A stretch of 64,000 nt of DNA from a virus, in IMG/VR virus record IMGVR_UViG_3300031368_000001, positions 44,286 through 108,285 of that record. One strand, 5' to 3'. Under the pieces are notes generated by a model, which did not search any database, was not told the DNA's origin, and saw only the letters and a list, made by a program, of their open reading frames with translations. This document shows positions 41,068 to 50,387 of this stretch, piece by piece. The first letter of the stretch is position 1. The number at the start of each line of letters is the position of its first letter. A program made the position numbers and the translations under genes.

Positions 41068-43677
41068 TTAGGCATTTAAACACAACCTCTCAATTTCCTC
41101 TACCCACCTTGTTGGATCATAGTTTTTCCGCATATGTTCCTTTGCAGCAGCACCCATGCTATAACATAGATCAGTCTTACGTTCAAGAGTCTTCAGATGA
41201 AGAAGAATTTCGTCATAATGGCAGAAATAAAAACCCGTCTTGCCATGTTGCACCCGATCAGCAGGCCCATCACGATTTTCCACTATGGGACATAAACCCG
41301 TTGCCATTCCTTCTATCAGCCCCCTTGGAAGATTATCACGCCAAGCATTTGAAGTTCTGTAAAAATATACATGTCCACGTTCTAAAAAATGTTCTACGCT
41401 CATCGAATCCCATTTATGGAAAACCATTTGGGGATTATTCGGAAAAGCATTCACTAGTTCTTTATGAGCTTCCATAAACTCAAAACGCACATTGTTTTTT
41501 AGGTCTTTTAATAATCGTTTATAGAGTTTTTTATCGGTTTCTTTGTCGAACTTCTTTTGCCACAAATGTATTTTTTTACCCTGATTCACACTTTCCTCTG
41601 TTGTATATTTCCTATAATCTGGCATGCAATGTTTCAAAATAACAAATGGATCTCCTTTTTCTCGTTTTTGAACAGTTAATTCTAGATAGCGATTTATATC
41701 CACAGCTCCAAAGAGAACTATCAGTTCCGTCCCTACTTGTTCGCCGAGCTGGTCTTTTATATACTCATTTTTCTTTTCTTCATTCTGAAAAATCACCGCT
41801 CTCAACTTCCCACTCTTATGCAACCACCTACATTTTGGTAATCCAGCATTAATATAGTTAATCCCTACAATCAGCATCGAACTCTTTCCAACAATTTCCT
41901 CTCCTTGTTCCAAAAACCTTCCAATCTGATCATTAGCATAGAAAAGAAGCGGTACATTATTTACCATATTTTTTAGCATTCCGCCTTTAGCCACAATTTT
42001 ATCTCCAATATTTTTACTTTCAATATATTGTCTAAAAGTATATTTACTTTTCTTGATACTTTTATAATTTTCATGCACAGGTCCCCAAGGATAAAAATTA
42101 ACTTTCCAGCCAGCTTTTCTTAAAAGCTTAACAATCATACACGCACTTTGTTCTCCGCCTCCCTTACTACTAAGCGAGGCGAGCACATTAATTTCTTTCT
42201 CCACACTTCTCTCTACCACCTTACTTTTCACCAATTCAACTTTAGTCTTTTTCGATGTTACTGGATTCATATAGGTGTAGATATCACCATCATAATATTT
42301 CTCGATGGCTCGAATAACATCCTTGGCCGTTATAGAATCCATACAAGCAGGAATGGTTCGTCCTTCTACTGTTACCGGAAGTTTACAAAATCTTTTGTTC
42401 CTAGATGGATTCGTCTGGAGTGGCGTTACGCGAGATTCCCAACAACCCCCATTATCACAACAGCTCCAAGCCCCATTCGTATGCAAAACCTGATGGTTAC
42501 AATAAGCCGTAAAAGAAGTTGGCTCCCGTCCACCATAAATGGCTACACATGGTTTTCGTTCTAATCTCCATCTTGGTGGAACTGCCGCAGCTAAATGCAT
42601 AAGAAAAGTTACACCTGATACACACCCCTCTGCATGATAAACAAGAGGAAACATTCCTCTAACATCATTATTAAACTTATCAGTTAAATCTATTACGTTT
42701 TTGAGTTTTTCTATTATGTGATCACTTCGTCCAATTACCACAAATTTTATCATTCCCTCGAAATAATCTATAACTTCCTGAAATCTTCGGTAATCCCAAA
42801 TTTTACAAGTACAGTCTGACTTACCACCGGGAGCTACAATCCAGTATTTTATGTTCTCCCCATAAATATCAGTTATCATATTATAAGATTTTTCTTTTTC
42901 GGTGAGGTGAATATCTCCGCGCTGACGAGCAAATACACTACAGAATTTATCATTCTTACCAAAGACATCCTGAAGTTTCCGAGGTAGCCAATCAAGGCCT
43001 CCGGATGGTTTACGCTTGCTGTATTTAGCCAACCAATTTTTTACTTTTTCTGATTCCTCAGAATTCTTATCAGAGACCCCTAAATCATAATCTCCTACTT
43101 CTCCTCCGGAAAATGTAGCGGTAAATTCTCCGATGGACATAGGTAATGATTCATGAGCATCTACATCTGCAATCATGTTGAGAAGAAAACCCATTGTAAA
43201 ATGGGTATAGGAGTTATTTGAATTATTGATAATGGGATAGCCAACCTTGTAGAATTCTACTCCTGGATCGTCTTTTTTTAAAGATGTGTCAATATATGGA
43301 TTATTTTCCCAGACAGCAGGGAAATTATTTTCTATGTTGATTTGGATATCAGGAAATAATAATTTAAAGTCGCGGACCCCCGCAGAAAACATGAGAGCAT
43401 CGCCTATGGCACGGCCATGACCGAAGACAATTTTTCGTGGTGGGATAGATTTTATTTTGATATTTTTTAGAAGACCTAGTGGATCTACAGGAATTGGAAT
43501 GTTAGGGGTTGGAACATCAGGGGTTGGAACATCAGGGGTTAGAATGTCAGGAAGTTCTTTTTTCCCGATGGATTTAACCTTGATAAATTTTATTTCGGTA
43601 GGTTTATTTCCGACTTGTACTTTTTCCAAGGACTCAGGATGCTTCGTTCCCGCTGTCCTCTTCATTTTCAATTTCAA
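41068..43677 (-). CDS. large two-domain glycosyltransferase (GT9-like + GT4-like)
   Basis: 869 residues. Basic N-terminus with TPDVPTPDVPTP repeats, then a heptosyltransferase-type domain (FGHGRAIGDALMFSAGV ... WIVAPGGKSDCTCKIW ... CVAIYGGREPTSF) and a C-terminal GT-B domain (NVLASLSSKGGGEQSA ... ERGHVYFYRTSNAWRDNLPRGLIEGMATGLCPIVENRDG). Two full transferase domains in one chain could add two sugars in sequence. Confidence 0.72.
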   Translation of the reverse strand: MKLKMKRTAGTKHPESLEKVQVGNKPTEIKFIKVKSIGKKELPDILTPDVPTPDVPTPNIPIPVDPLGLLKNIKIKSIPPRKIVFGHGRAIGDALMFSAGVRDFKLLFPDIQINIENNFPAVWENNPYIDTSLKKDDPGVEFYKVGYPIINNSNNSYTHFTMGFLLNMIADVDAHESLPMSIGEFTATFSGGEVGDYDLGVSDKNSEESEKVKNWLAKYSKRKPSGGLDWLPRKLQDVFGKNDKFCSVFARQRGDIHLTEKEKSYNMITDIYGENIKYWIVAPGGKSDCTCKIWDYRRFQEVIDYFEGMIKFVVIGRSDHIIEKLKNVIDLTDKFNNDVRGMFPLVYHAEGCVSGVTFLMHLAAAVPPRWRLERKPCVAIYGGREPTSFTAYCNHQVLHTNGAWSCCDNGGCWESRVTPLQTNPSRNKRFCKLPVTVEGRTIPACMDSITAKDVIRAIEKYYDGDIYTYMNPVTSKKTKVELVKSKVVERSVEKEINVLASLSSKGGGEQSACMIVKLLRKAGWKVNFYPWGPVHENYKSIKKSKYTFRQYIESKNIGDKIVAKGGMLKNMVNNVPLLFYANDQIGRFLEQGEEIVGKSSMLIVGINYINAGLPKCRWLHKSGKLRAVIFQNEEKKNEYIKDQLGEQVGTELIVLFGAVDINRYLELTVQKREKGDPFVILKHCMPDYRKYTTEESVNQGKKIHLWQKKFDKETDKKLYKRLLKDLKNNVRFEFMEAHKELVNAFPNNPQMVFHKWDSMSVEHFLERGHVYFYRTSNAWRDNLPRGLIEGMATGLCPIVENRDGPADRVQHGKTGFYFCHYDEILLHLKTLERKTDLCYSMGAAAKEHMRKNYDPTRWVEEIERLCLNA

Positions 43678-43697
43678 TATTTGATTCCTTTGCTATA
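43667..43697. repeat. direct repeat, copy 1
   Basis: TCAATATTTGATTCCTTTGC and flanks recur at 43890-43920 with one mismatch over about 29 bases. The copies bracket the 58-residue gene between them, as expected if that gene entered by a repeat-mediated duplication. Confidence 0.7.
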
Positions 43698-43874
43698 CTA
43701 TTTATTTTTGCATTTACAAAACATCCCACTAGAAAGCGATGGCCCAGATACACCTAGATCTGGGCATGAAATCTCTTTGATTCTATGACATTTTTCGCAG
43801 AGTATTATTTTGTATCCATATCTTTCATAATAAGATTTGTAATATAAAATACCTTCCTCTGAATTAGCTTCCAT
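43698..43874 (-). CDS. 58-residue Cys protein
   Basis: MEANSEEGILYYKSYYERYGYKIILCEKCHRI...CPD...MFCKCKNK; four cysteines fit a zinc knuckle. TAATG overlap with the gene upstream. Bracketed by direct repeats. Confidence 0.52.
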   Translation of the reverse strand: MEANSEEGILYYKSYYERYGYKIILCEKCHRIKEISCPDLGVSGPSLSSGMFCKCKNK

Positions 43875-44074
43875 TAACTTGCCTCTTCTTCAATCTCAAT
43901 ATTTGATTCCTTTGCTATAACTTTAATAAACTCCGCCATTAATGATTGATTCTTAGTTGGTCCGTGTACATGAAAATGATTGTTTTTATCTAGAGTCACC
44001 ACAAGGTGTTCCTGGAGCTGACTTTTTTTGTCAGGCTTGAGTTCTCTTTTATCTGAGCAAAAAGGACAGATCAT
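43874..44074 (-). CDS. small CxxC protein
   Basis: 66 residues, MICPFCSDKRELKPDKKSQLQEHLVVTLDKNNHFHVHG...; one CxxC and a His cluster. The C-terminal part (VIAKESNIEIEEEA) is encoded by the second copy of the direct repeat. Confidence 0.54.
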   Translation of the reverse strand: MICPFCSDKRELKPDKKSQLQEHLVVTLDKNNHFHVHGPTKNQSLMAEFIKVIAKESNIEIEEEAS

Positions 44075-44084
44075 AGTGTTAAAT

Positions 44085-44387
44085 TTAGATGTTCAAGCTT
44101 TCTTCTGGTATTGTATAAATTTTCATTCCCTGATCTGAATATGAAACAAGAGAAATTCCTGATACGTAATCCTTGACATTTATTATTCTACATTGAGTTA
44201 GTCTGAACATAGCATGACATTTATTACATCGTATAAATATTTTTTCCTTGGTTTTATCCACCAATATTGTCATCCTATGTTCTCTATCATTACATATAGG
44301 ACAAGCAATAGTTAATTCTGGTAATTTCTCTTCCATGATTTCTTCCTCAACTACTGGTGGATCAGGCCATTCTTTTGGTCTCTTCAT
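44085..44387 (-). CDS. zinc-ribbon protein, paralogue of 44641-44931
   Basis: 100 residues. The RPKEWPDPP opening, CPICNDREHRMTILVDK and IRCNKCHAMF match the paralogue at 44641 segment by segment. Small Cys-rich protein of unknown role. Confidence 0.56.
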   Translation of the reverse strand: MKRPKEWPDPPVVEEEIMEEKLPELTIACPICNDREHRMTILVDKTKEKIFIRCNKCHAMFRLTQCRIINVKDYVSGISLVSYSDQGMKIYTIPEESLNI

Positions 44388-44412
44388 CTTTTTCTCCTTT
44401 CAGGATTCTCTT

Positions 44413-44619
44413 TCATAATTCTTTTCCCTGATTTATTTTCAAATAGATTACAAAAATATTTTTTATATCCCATATTTTTTCTGTTAACCTAACAATAAAG
44501 CAAACAACTGGAAAAGTAATCGGAAAAAATAAGATACGAATGATTATTGTAATTATTTTACTTATAACCCTGACTTTTTTTTGATAGTATTTTTTCCACT
44601 CTCGAATAAGATATTTCAT
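44413..44619 (-). CDS. small single-pass membrane protein
   Basis: 68 residues: basic N-terminus (MKYLIREWKKYYQKKVRV) and a long hydrophobic stretch (ITIIIRILFFPITFPVVCFIV). Strong ribosome site (GGAGGAG). Function unknown. Confidence 0.5.
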   Translation of the reverse strand: MKYLIREWKKYYQKKVRVISKIITIIIRILFFPITFPVVCFIVRLTEKIWDIKNIFVIYLKINQGKEL

Positions 44620-44640
44620 ATCTTCTCCTCCTCTAAAAAA

Positions 44641-44931
44641 CTACTTACTCACTACCTCCTCACCACTTTCTCCTGGCAAGTAATATTCTCTATCCTTTTC
44701 AATGATCTTAGTTCTCATTAGCTTAAATGTTCCACATTTATCACACTTTATAAAATAAGATTTTACAGAGTAGTCTTTCCCTTTTGCCTTATCCATAAAT
44801 ATCATCATCCTATGTTTTACATCATTACTCATAGAACATGGAATAAATAATTCTGGGAATTTTATTTCTGGTGGATCAGGCCAGGGATGCGGCCTTTCCA
44901 TTTTTTCAGAGTTAAATGTGTGCTCTTCCAT
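44641..44931 (-). CDS. zinc-ribbon protein with ligase-like tail
   Basis: 96 residues. RPHPWPDPPEI, CSMSNDVKHRMMIFMDKAKGK and IKCDKCG parallel the gene at 44085. The end, YYLPGESGEEVVSK, repeats the last 13 residues of the DNA ligase at 45522 (HYLPGKSGEEVVSK), showing exchange of 3' ends. Confidence 0.56.
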   Translation of the reverse strand: MEEHTFNSEKMERPHPWPDPPEIKFPELFIPCSMSNDVKHRMMIFMDKAKGKDYSVKSYFIKCDKCGTFKLMRTKIIEKDREYYLPGESGEEVVSK

Positions 44932-44944
44932 GATCTTCCTTAAA

Positions 44945-45307
44945 TTACGCTGTACCCTTTATAAACTTGTGATAACGATTGATACACCCTAACAAAGTTG
45001 AAGCCTTATTCCAAGCTCTATGTGTATTTGTTACAAAAATTATTTCTCCTTTAGAATTTTTTGATTTCCATACTGCAGGAGTTTCTTCACCATGAGGACC
45101 ATGATGCCAGACAGCTTTTCTGTACATCACAATTTTTCGTTCTTCTTCAGTTAGTGGAATTTTGTTTTCTCTCAGGATTTGGTAGGAGGATTTAGGGACT
45201 GAAAAATTAAAATGAGTAGATTTAACTGCTGGTAAATCCTTCTGCATATCAGAATAGTTAGAGCCTGTGCTGATATCCTCGCTAAATGGTTTGATTTGTT
45301 CTACCAT
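44945..45307 (-). CDS. hypothetical protein, 120 aa
   Basis: MVEQIKPFSEDISTGSNYSDMQKDLPAVK..., ends VTNTHRAWNKASTLLGCINRYHKFIK. The C-terminal pattern (TxTHRAWxxxxTLxxAixxYH) is seen in small phage proteins near head genes. Overlaps the next gene upstream by seven bases. Confidence 0.55.
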   Translation of the reverse strand: MVEQIKPFSEDISTGSNYSDMQKDLPAVKSTHFNFSVPKSSYQILRENKIPLTEEERKIVMYRKAVWHHGPHGEETPAVWKSKNSKGEIIFVTNTHRAWNKASTLLGCINRYHKFIKGTA

Positions 45308-45525
45308 GGCATAACCGATGGTGTTGATTTAGAAGTTGATCGAGCTTCAGCATAAATACATCCAAAATCTGGATCAATAAAAAATCCTTCGCAGTAGACA
45401 AGATGAATTAATCCAGATTCACCACGTATTTTGGGATTTATACAGTCCCATTTAGTATCAGGGTTTTTACCATCAGGGTCTGATAAATCATTTGACTTAT
45501 AGAATCTACAATCCTTACATTTCAC
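45301..45525 (-). CDS. small Cys-rich protein
   Basis: 74 residues. CKDCRFYKSND, WDCIN, YCEGFFIDPDFGCIYAEA: five or six cysteines in a pattern common to phage zinc proteins. ATGA overlap with the ligase stop upstream. Confidence 0.6.
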   Translation of the reverse strand: MKCKDCRFYKSNDLSDPDGKNPDTKWDCINPKIRGESGLIHLVYCEGFFIDPDFGCIYAEARSTSKSTPSVMPW

Positions 45526-48500
45526 TTACTTACTACCTCCTCACCGCTCTTTCCTGGCAAATAGTGTATCTTACCTTTTTTATCTATAATCTTTGCTTGA
45601 AATACATGATCTTTTATGGCCTGCCGTTCTATCTCATCTATAGTCTGAGGTTTCTTGTTTGTTATCCCGAGCATCCTTGGCGCCCATGCACTTAAATCAA
45701 AAGTTTTACTTCTGGCGTCATACGTGACATTGATTGTCTCAGCCTCAATAAGAATTCCAGATCCTTCGGCTGGATTTTCTTTTGTACTAAACGATTTCCC
45801 TACATGTACAGCTTTTTTTCCATTAATTTCTCGAGTATCCTTTTCTTCAATAACTCTATTGCCAGCCAGGATACCATATTCAAGGTTATACACCTCTTTT
45901 GTTTTAGTTTCAAGTGAATTCAACACAGTTGCGGTAAAAATAGTACTTACATGATATTTTATCCAAAGATTCTTTCTCCTATTTTTCAGGTCATAGGAAG
46001 AGGAGGCCTGTTTTGCTACATTTCCTTCAGAACCGTCTAACTTCCTCAATCTTTCCGTCTCTTTTTTCAATTCCTCTCGATTTTCATTTTTTGTATGTGG
46101 AATCAAATTCCAATTATGTTTCGGATCTGGAAGTTCAGTTTTTTGCGGAAAGTTTAATTTTTGCAGCAGCTCCCGGCGTTCTTCAAACGGGTTTTTATGA
46201 ATATCTTTATCGTAAAAAATCATGTCATAGACATTAAGAATAATACCATCTTCATTAGGATTTATTTTATGGATATTACCAGCTGCAACTTCGCGAGGAT
46301 AGTGCTGACCATCTTCCCACCATTCTGCTTCAGCTAAGAGAATCATATCATGCCCAGGAGATAACTTTTTGGCTTCTTCAATAGTCTGAGGGAAAGAACT
46401 AGTTTCGTCAACACCATCCTCTGTATAAACTATTACTTTACCATCTTTCGAGATGTGCCATTCTGTGTTTATACCATCGGCCTTCCTGGAAGAATTATGC
46501 GCTATAACTCCAGGAATATAACTTTCATCTTCAGTTTGGATGTTAAAAAGTTCTTCCTTATTTCTTGAAAGAAATTCGATGTCTAATATCGGAATCCAAA
46601 AATACTCTTCATCATCCCACCATTTCTGATAAGATCTTAATGGAGGATCTTTGATTTCTGGCCATTTAATTCGTTCAATTTGTTTTCCAGTTACTACAAC
46701 TTCCCATCCACCCAGAGAGCTACTTTTATAGCCATTCAGTTCAAAACTTTTAGGTGAAGTTCGATATTTTACAGCTAGAAGGTTTAATTGATTTAGTAGT
46801 ACCAAAAGTTGATTAGCAATAGTTTCTGAATGAGTTGAAAAACGAAAACCCGAGGCATGTAATGCACCATCACCTCGCCAATATCCATATAGAAATGCTA
46901 AAAGTTGTTCTTTAGAGAGATGAAATACGAAATCTGGAATTTTTTTATTTCGAGCACCAGTATTAAACAATTTGGCAAACGCCCTTGAGAGAACTGTTGA
47001 ATTAAGCTGTATTCTACAAGCATGATCTAAATAATAAATCTTTGGAGAACGAAAATATTTCTCACATAAATAACTTGTTTCTTCAATTAAATCAGTTTCA
47101 TGTAGACCAAATGAAAACCCAATACCTTTTCCTCCCCCTGCATCTCCTTCAGCTAAATATAAACCAAACAGCCTATAGAGATCAGATTCTCCGTGAATTC
47201 TAAAATTAAAAAAATCAATAACTTCATTTTTTTGAATATAACCCTTGCCTCGAGTTAAACTTTTCAATCCAGATATTTTTGCGAAATTAAAAGAGAATTT
47301 TTTTATTTGATTCCTGATTTTTGGTATAGCAAGAAAATCACCAGTTTCAAGAGAATTAGCTTCTATCCACTTAGCTTTATAATTTTTATATCGATGCTGA
47401 CATCCGTACTTCTGCTCACCACAATTTTTTCTACAGACAAGATGTTTACGATTAGACCATGAACATTTTTGAGATTTGATTGCCAAAAATTTGTGATCAG
47501 CAGAGCAGATAAGTGGATCTTGTTGATTTAATAATTTAATTTTTCGTAGAGAGCGATCATCTATAGTTGAAAATATCCCTAACACTTCTTGCAATTTTCC
47601 AGACTTGGAATAAACTTTATCACCAATTTGTATCTCTTGAATTTTTTTGAATTTTTTGCCCCAGACTATTGTATCTCTATGAAAACAATATACAGGAAAT
47701 TGGTCATCAGTCCAGAGTGAAAGAAAGGATTCAAGCGATTGAGCTTGACCTGGCAAAAATCCGCGTTTTGGCTTCATGGCTAAAATAAACTCATTAAAAG
47801 TAACTTTATCATTTTTTGCTGCTTTGTTTGCTTCAGCTTGTTGCTTATTAGTATTCTTTGTTCTTAGTTTTATCTCAGCTTTCACATCCAACTCTCCGAC
47901 ATCTAACTCTTCCATCTTCACAATCTCTGCATCAGGAATTCTTTCCATGATTAGACGATAAAGTGGAAGATAGCTTGTAAACGGGCTCATCCCTCCTTTT
48001 TCTTCTGTAAGTAATTGTAATCTATTTTGTAAATTTTTGGGAAACATTCGATGAATTCTAAATTCAATAATTCGTTTAAGTTCCTCTTCAGATGGAATAG
48101 TCAAGAGAATATCCGCATCATTCTTTGTTCCTTCCGGATGAGTAATTATTCCTCCGACTATCCATGATACTGGATCACATACCTCAAAATCTTTGAAGTA
48201 AGGTTCAATATCTTTAAGTTGTATTACCGTTCCTAATTTTTCTCCACTGGGACCAACCGGGGCGTACTCTGCATCTTTCTCCGGTAAAGGCAAAATTTCT
48301 TTAACTTTATCGTGGTTAATTTTTTCAATTTGGTAAATAGCTTTTTCTTTATGATTATCACACACTGGAATAAAAGCTCGTCCTTCTGCCCAAACAATTG
48401 CTAGTGTAGCAGACTTGCTGCAGTATTTGCATTTATGCGGTCTTTGCAAAGAACTCTCTCGAAATGTATGCTCAGTTGGAATAATTGGTAATGTCTTAAT

Positions 48501-48737
48501 TTTCGCTATCTCACTCAGCATTTTTGCTTCAAGATCGAGATCAGTTTCTTTAAATGGCAAAGACTTTTTTCGTTTTTTGAGCTCTGCTTTAATTAACAGA
48601 AATTTATTTATAATTTTTTCATCCTGGGAATTAAGATGATCAGCTTTCCATTTAGTATAATCTTCACGGAGTTTCTCAACCTCTGCTCTTAGTTGGGTGA
48701 CTGACTTTTTAGTGTCTGATAATTCATCAAGATTCAT
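45522..48737 (-). CDS. ATP-dependent DNA ligase with N-terminal extensions and an intein
   Basis: 1071 residues as translated; about 673 after splicing. N-terminal coiled coil, a CKYC...CDNH zinc site (103-129), a nucleotidyltransferase-like block (VGGIITHPEGTKNDADILL, about 194-212), then ligase motif I KADG (K752 in the precursor), EAEWW, and motif IV/V EGNVAKQASSSYDL...LWIKYH. A 398-residue intein (351-748) splits the chain three residues before the catalytic lysine. Overlaps the portal gene by one base, so it belongs to the packaging operon. Confidence 0.8.
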   Translation of the reverse strand: MNLDELSDTKKSVTQLRAEVEKLREDYTKWKADHLNSQDEKIINKFLLIKAELKKRKKSLPFKETDLDLEAKMLSEIAKIKTLPIIPTEHTFRESSLQRPHKCKYCSKSATLAIVWAEGRAFIPVCDNHKEKAIYQIEKINHDKVKEILPLPEKDAEYAPVGPSGEKLGTVIQLKDIEPYFKDFEVCDPVSWIVGGIITHPEGTKNDADILLTIPSEEELKRIIEFRIHRMFPKNLQNRLQLLTEEKGGMSPFTSYLPLYRLIMERIPDAEIVKMEELDVGELDVKAEIKLRTKNTNKQQAEANKAAKNDKVTFNEFILAMKPKRGFLPGQAQSLESFLSLWTDDQFPVYCFHRDTIVWGKKFKKIQEIQIGDKVYSKSGKLQEVLGIFSTIDDRSLRKIKLLNQQDPLICSADHKFLAIKSQKCSWSNRKHLVCRKNCGEQKYGCQHRYKNYKAKWIEANSLETGDFLAIPKIRNQIKKFSFNFAKISGLKSLTRGKGYIQKNEVIDFFNFRIHGESDLYRLFGLYLAEGDAGGGKGIGFSFGLHETDLIEETSYLCEKYFRSPKIYYLDHACRIQLNSTVLSRAFAKLFNTGARNKKIPDFVFHLSKEQLLAFLYGYWRGDGALHASGFRFSTHSETIANQLLVLLNQLNLLAVKYRTSPKSFELNGYKSSSLGGWEVVVTGKQIERIKWPEIKDPPLRSYQKWWDDEEYFWIPILDIEFLSRNKEELFNIQTEDESYIPGVIAHNSSRKADGINTEWHISKDGKVIVYTEDGVDETSSFPQTIEEAKKLSPGHDMILLAEAEWWEDGQHYPREVAAGNIHKINPNEDGIILNVYDMIFYDKDIHKNPFEERRELLQKLNFPQKTELPDPKHNWNLIPHTKNENREELKKETERLRKLDGSEGNVAKQASSSYDLKNRRKNLWIKYHVSTIFTATVLNSLETKTKEVYNLEYGILAGNRVIEEKDTREINGKKAVHVGKSFSTKENPAEGSGILIEAETINVTYDARSKTFDLSAWAPRMLGITNKKPQTIDEIERQAIKDHVFQAKIIDKKGKIHYLPGKSGEEVVSK
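46494..47687 (-). mobile_element. LAGLIDADG intein in the DNA ligase
   Basis: Begins with Cys (CFHRDTIVWGKKFKKI...IGDKVY, block A) and has SADHKFLAI (block B with its His). Two LAGLIDADG helices, LYRLFGLYLAEGDAGG and LLAFLYGYWRGDGALH, keep their acidic residues. The C-terminal blocks are FNIQTEDESYIPGVIAHN, followed by Ser as +1 extein residue. All splice-site residues are present, so splicing and homing activity are both plausible. Confidence 0.92.
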
Positions 48738-50374
48738 TATTTTTTTAACTCCTCCACTAATTGTTTTAATGCCTCACCAAAGACCTCCTCGATATTTTCA
48801 GGCTTAATCCTTACTTCTATATAGGTCTTGACTTTTTTTGCCAGTCTGAATGCTTTTTTATCATCAAATTTATCTTTTAGTATTTTTTTGATGGGGCCTA
48901 CATTTATGGGCTCTGGAGATTGTTTTCTCTCATAATTTTTCAACACAGAACTCTTTACACGTTCAAAAGTTTTCTTAAGCTCTGCAGTAACTTCGGTTTC
49001 TTCTGGAACTATTTCCTTTTTTGGTTTTTCCGGAACTATCTTTTTTTCCGGAACTATCTTTTCTTCCGGAATTATTGGTGCACCTATTAGCTCTTCAGGA
49101 ACTTCTTCAGGAACTTCTTCAGGAACTTCTTCAGGAATTGGTTCCGTTGGCTTTTCAGGAATCTTAGCTATCGGTACTTTCTTTCTAGCAATCTCTGTAT
49201 CTTTTCCAGTAAATGTTTTCATTATAAACTGAGGATAGATATCGGTAACAAAATTGAAGTCAACGAGTCTCCTTACCAGTTGTTGCTGTATTACATCCGA
49301 AATTTCAACTACATCTGCCTCTACCCTCTCACGTCTGACTTCAGAGTGCGCCCTAGATAATGCATAAGAACCGCGCCTGCCTTCTTCCACGGTCTGAGTT
49401 GCACCAAGTATAGCTTTTGATATTTCAGCATTGCATGCATCGGCAAGATCTCGATAAGAAACAGTTCCTGCATGAGAAGCTTCCAGAAAAGAAATATTCA
49501 TTCCATCTGGAATTATTATTCCAGTCTCTTCCTGAATTGTTTCTACTATATCAAGGAGTTTTGTTTGCTCCGAGGGCTTTGTACTCTTTGGATATTTTCC
49601 AACTGCAGTTGGTGTACCATATTTATTAAGGAAAACAATCCAGGATTTCCATCCTTCTTTCTTAAACCAGTAAAAGTAATAACATGGTTTAAAAGCAGCT
49701 TTTCCATATAAATTATCTTCAGCATCATAAGCAAAATGAATAATTTTTTCCCAGGGAACAGGTTTACCCCGCATTACCGAATCTCCAAAAAGAACTACGC
49801 TCTCATCAGATTTATGCCAACGTTTATCTTTGAAAAACCAATATTTTTGTTTGTGAAAAAGTAGCTCATCAAGCATATACTTGCCTTTCCATCTTCCTTT
49901 TTCAACTAACTTCCATACAATTTCCAGGATAGAAAATCCCTTACCAATTGCATCGAGAAGTTGTTTAATGTCCTCTGCAAAAGTACCTTTACAATCATCA
50001 ATCGCGGTAAAAACAAAATCAGCAATTTCTCTTGCCCGATCACTATCATCACCAGGATAAATTTCCCATGGTGTCATTGCTATAGCAAGTTTACGAGTTT
50101 GATATACAGAATAAACATGGGTATCCTTAGCCTCCATCTCATCATAAATTTTAACCCCTTGTTTTTTCAGGATTTCATCTGGATTTGCATCAGCAGCTCC
50201 CAGAATTCCAGCCATGCTTTTTATGCTGGTAGTATCAATTGTATCTGTGGGAGGTTTCTTGATATCTGCTGTTTTATCAGATTTTGTTTTGTCAGATTCT
50301 TTGAATCGTGATAATAATCCTTTTGATAATAGCCCCTTTGGTAAAAAATTCACAAACGTTGAGCGGAGTGTCAT
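48737..50374 (-). CDS. portal protein, Mu gp29 / DUF935 type
   Basis: 545 residues. AKDTHVYSVYQTRKLAIAMTPWEI, LLDAIGKGFSILEIVW, VPWEKIIHFAYDAEDNLYGKAAFKPCYYFYWFK and GILGATQTVEEGRRGSYALS are DUF935 portal signatures. The C-terminal 150 residues add PEEVPEEVPEE repeats and a basic helical tail. Forms the dodecameric DNA gate of the head. Directly downstream of the terminase. Confidence 0.88.
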   Translation of the reverse strand: MTLRSTFVNFLPKGLLSKGLLSRFKESDKTKSDKTADIKKPPTDTIDTTSIKSMAGILGAADANPDEILKKQGVKIYDEMEAKDTHVYSVYQTRKLAIAMTPWEIYPGDDSDRAREIADFVFTAIDDCKGTFAEDIKQLLDAIGKGFSILEIVWKLVEKGRWKGKYMLDELLFHKQKYWFFKDKRWHKSDESVVLFGDSVMRGKPVPWEKIIHFAYDAEDNLYGKAAFKPCYYFYWFKKEGWKSWIVFLNKYGTPTAVGKYPKSTKPSEQTKLLDIVETIQEETGIIIPDGMNISFLEASHAGTVSYRDLADACNAEISKAILGATQTVEEGRRGSYALSRAHSEVRRERVEADVVEISDVIQQQLVRRLVDFNFVTDIYPQFIMKTFTGKDTEIARKKVPIAKIPEKPTEPIPEEVPEEVPEEVPEELIGAPIIPEEKIVPEKKIVPEKPKKEIVPEETEVTAELKKTFERVKSSVLKNYERKQSPEPINVGPIKKILKDKFDDKKAFRLAKKVKTYIEVRIKPENIEEVFGEALKQLVEELKK

Positions 50375-50387
50375 GATAGTACCTCCA

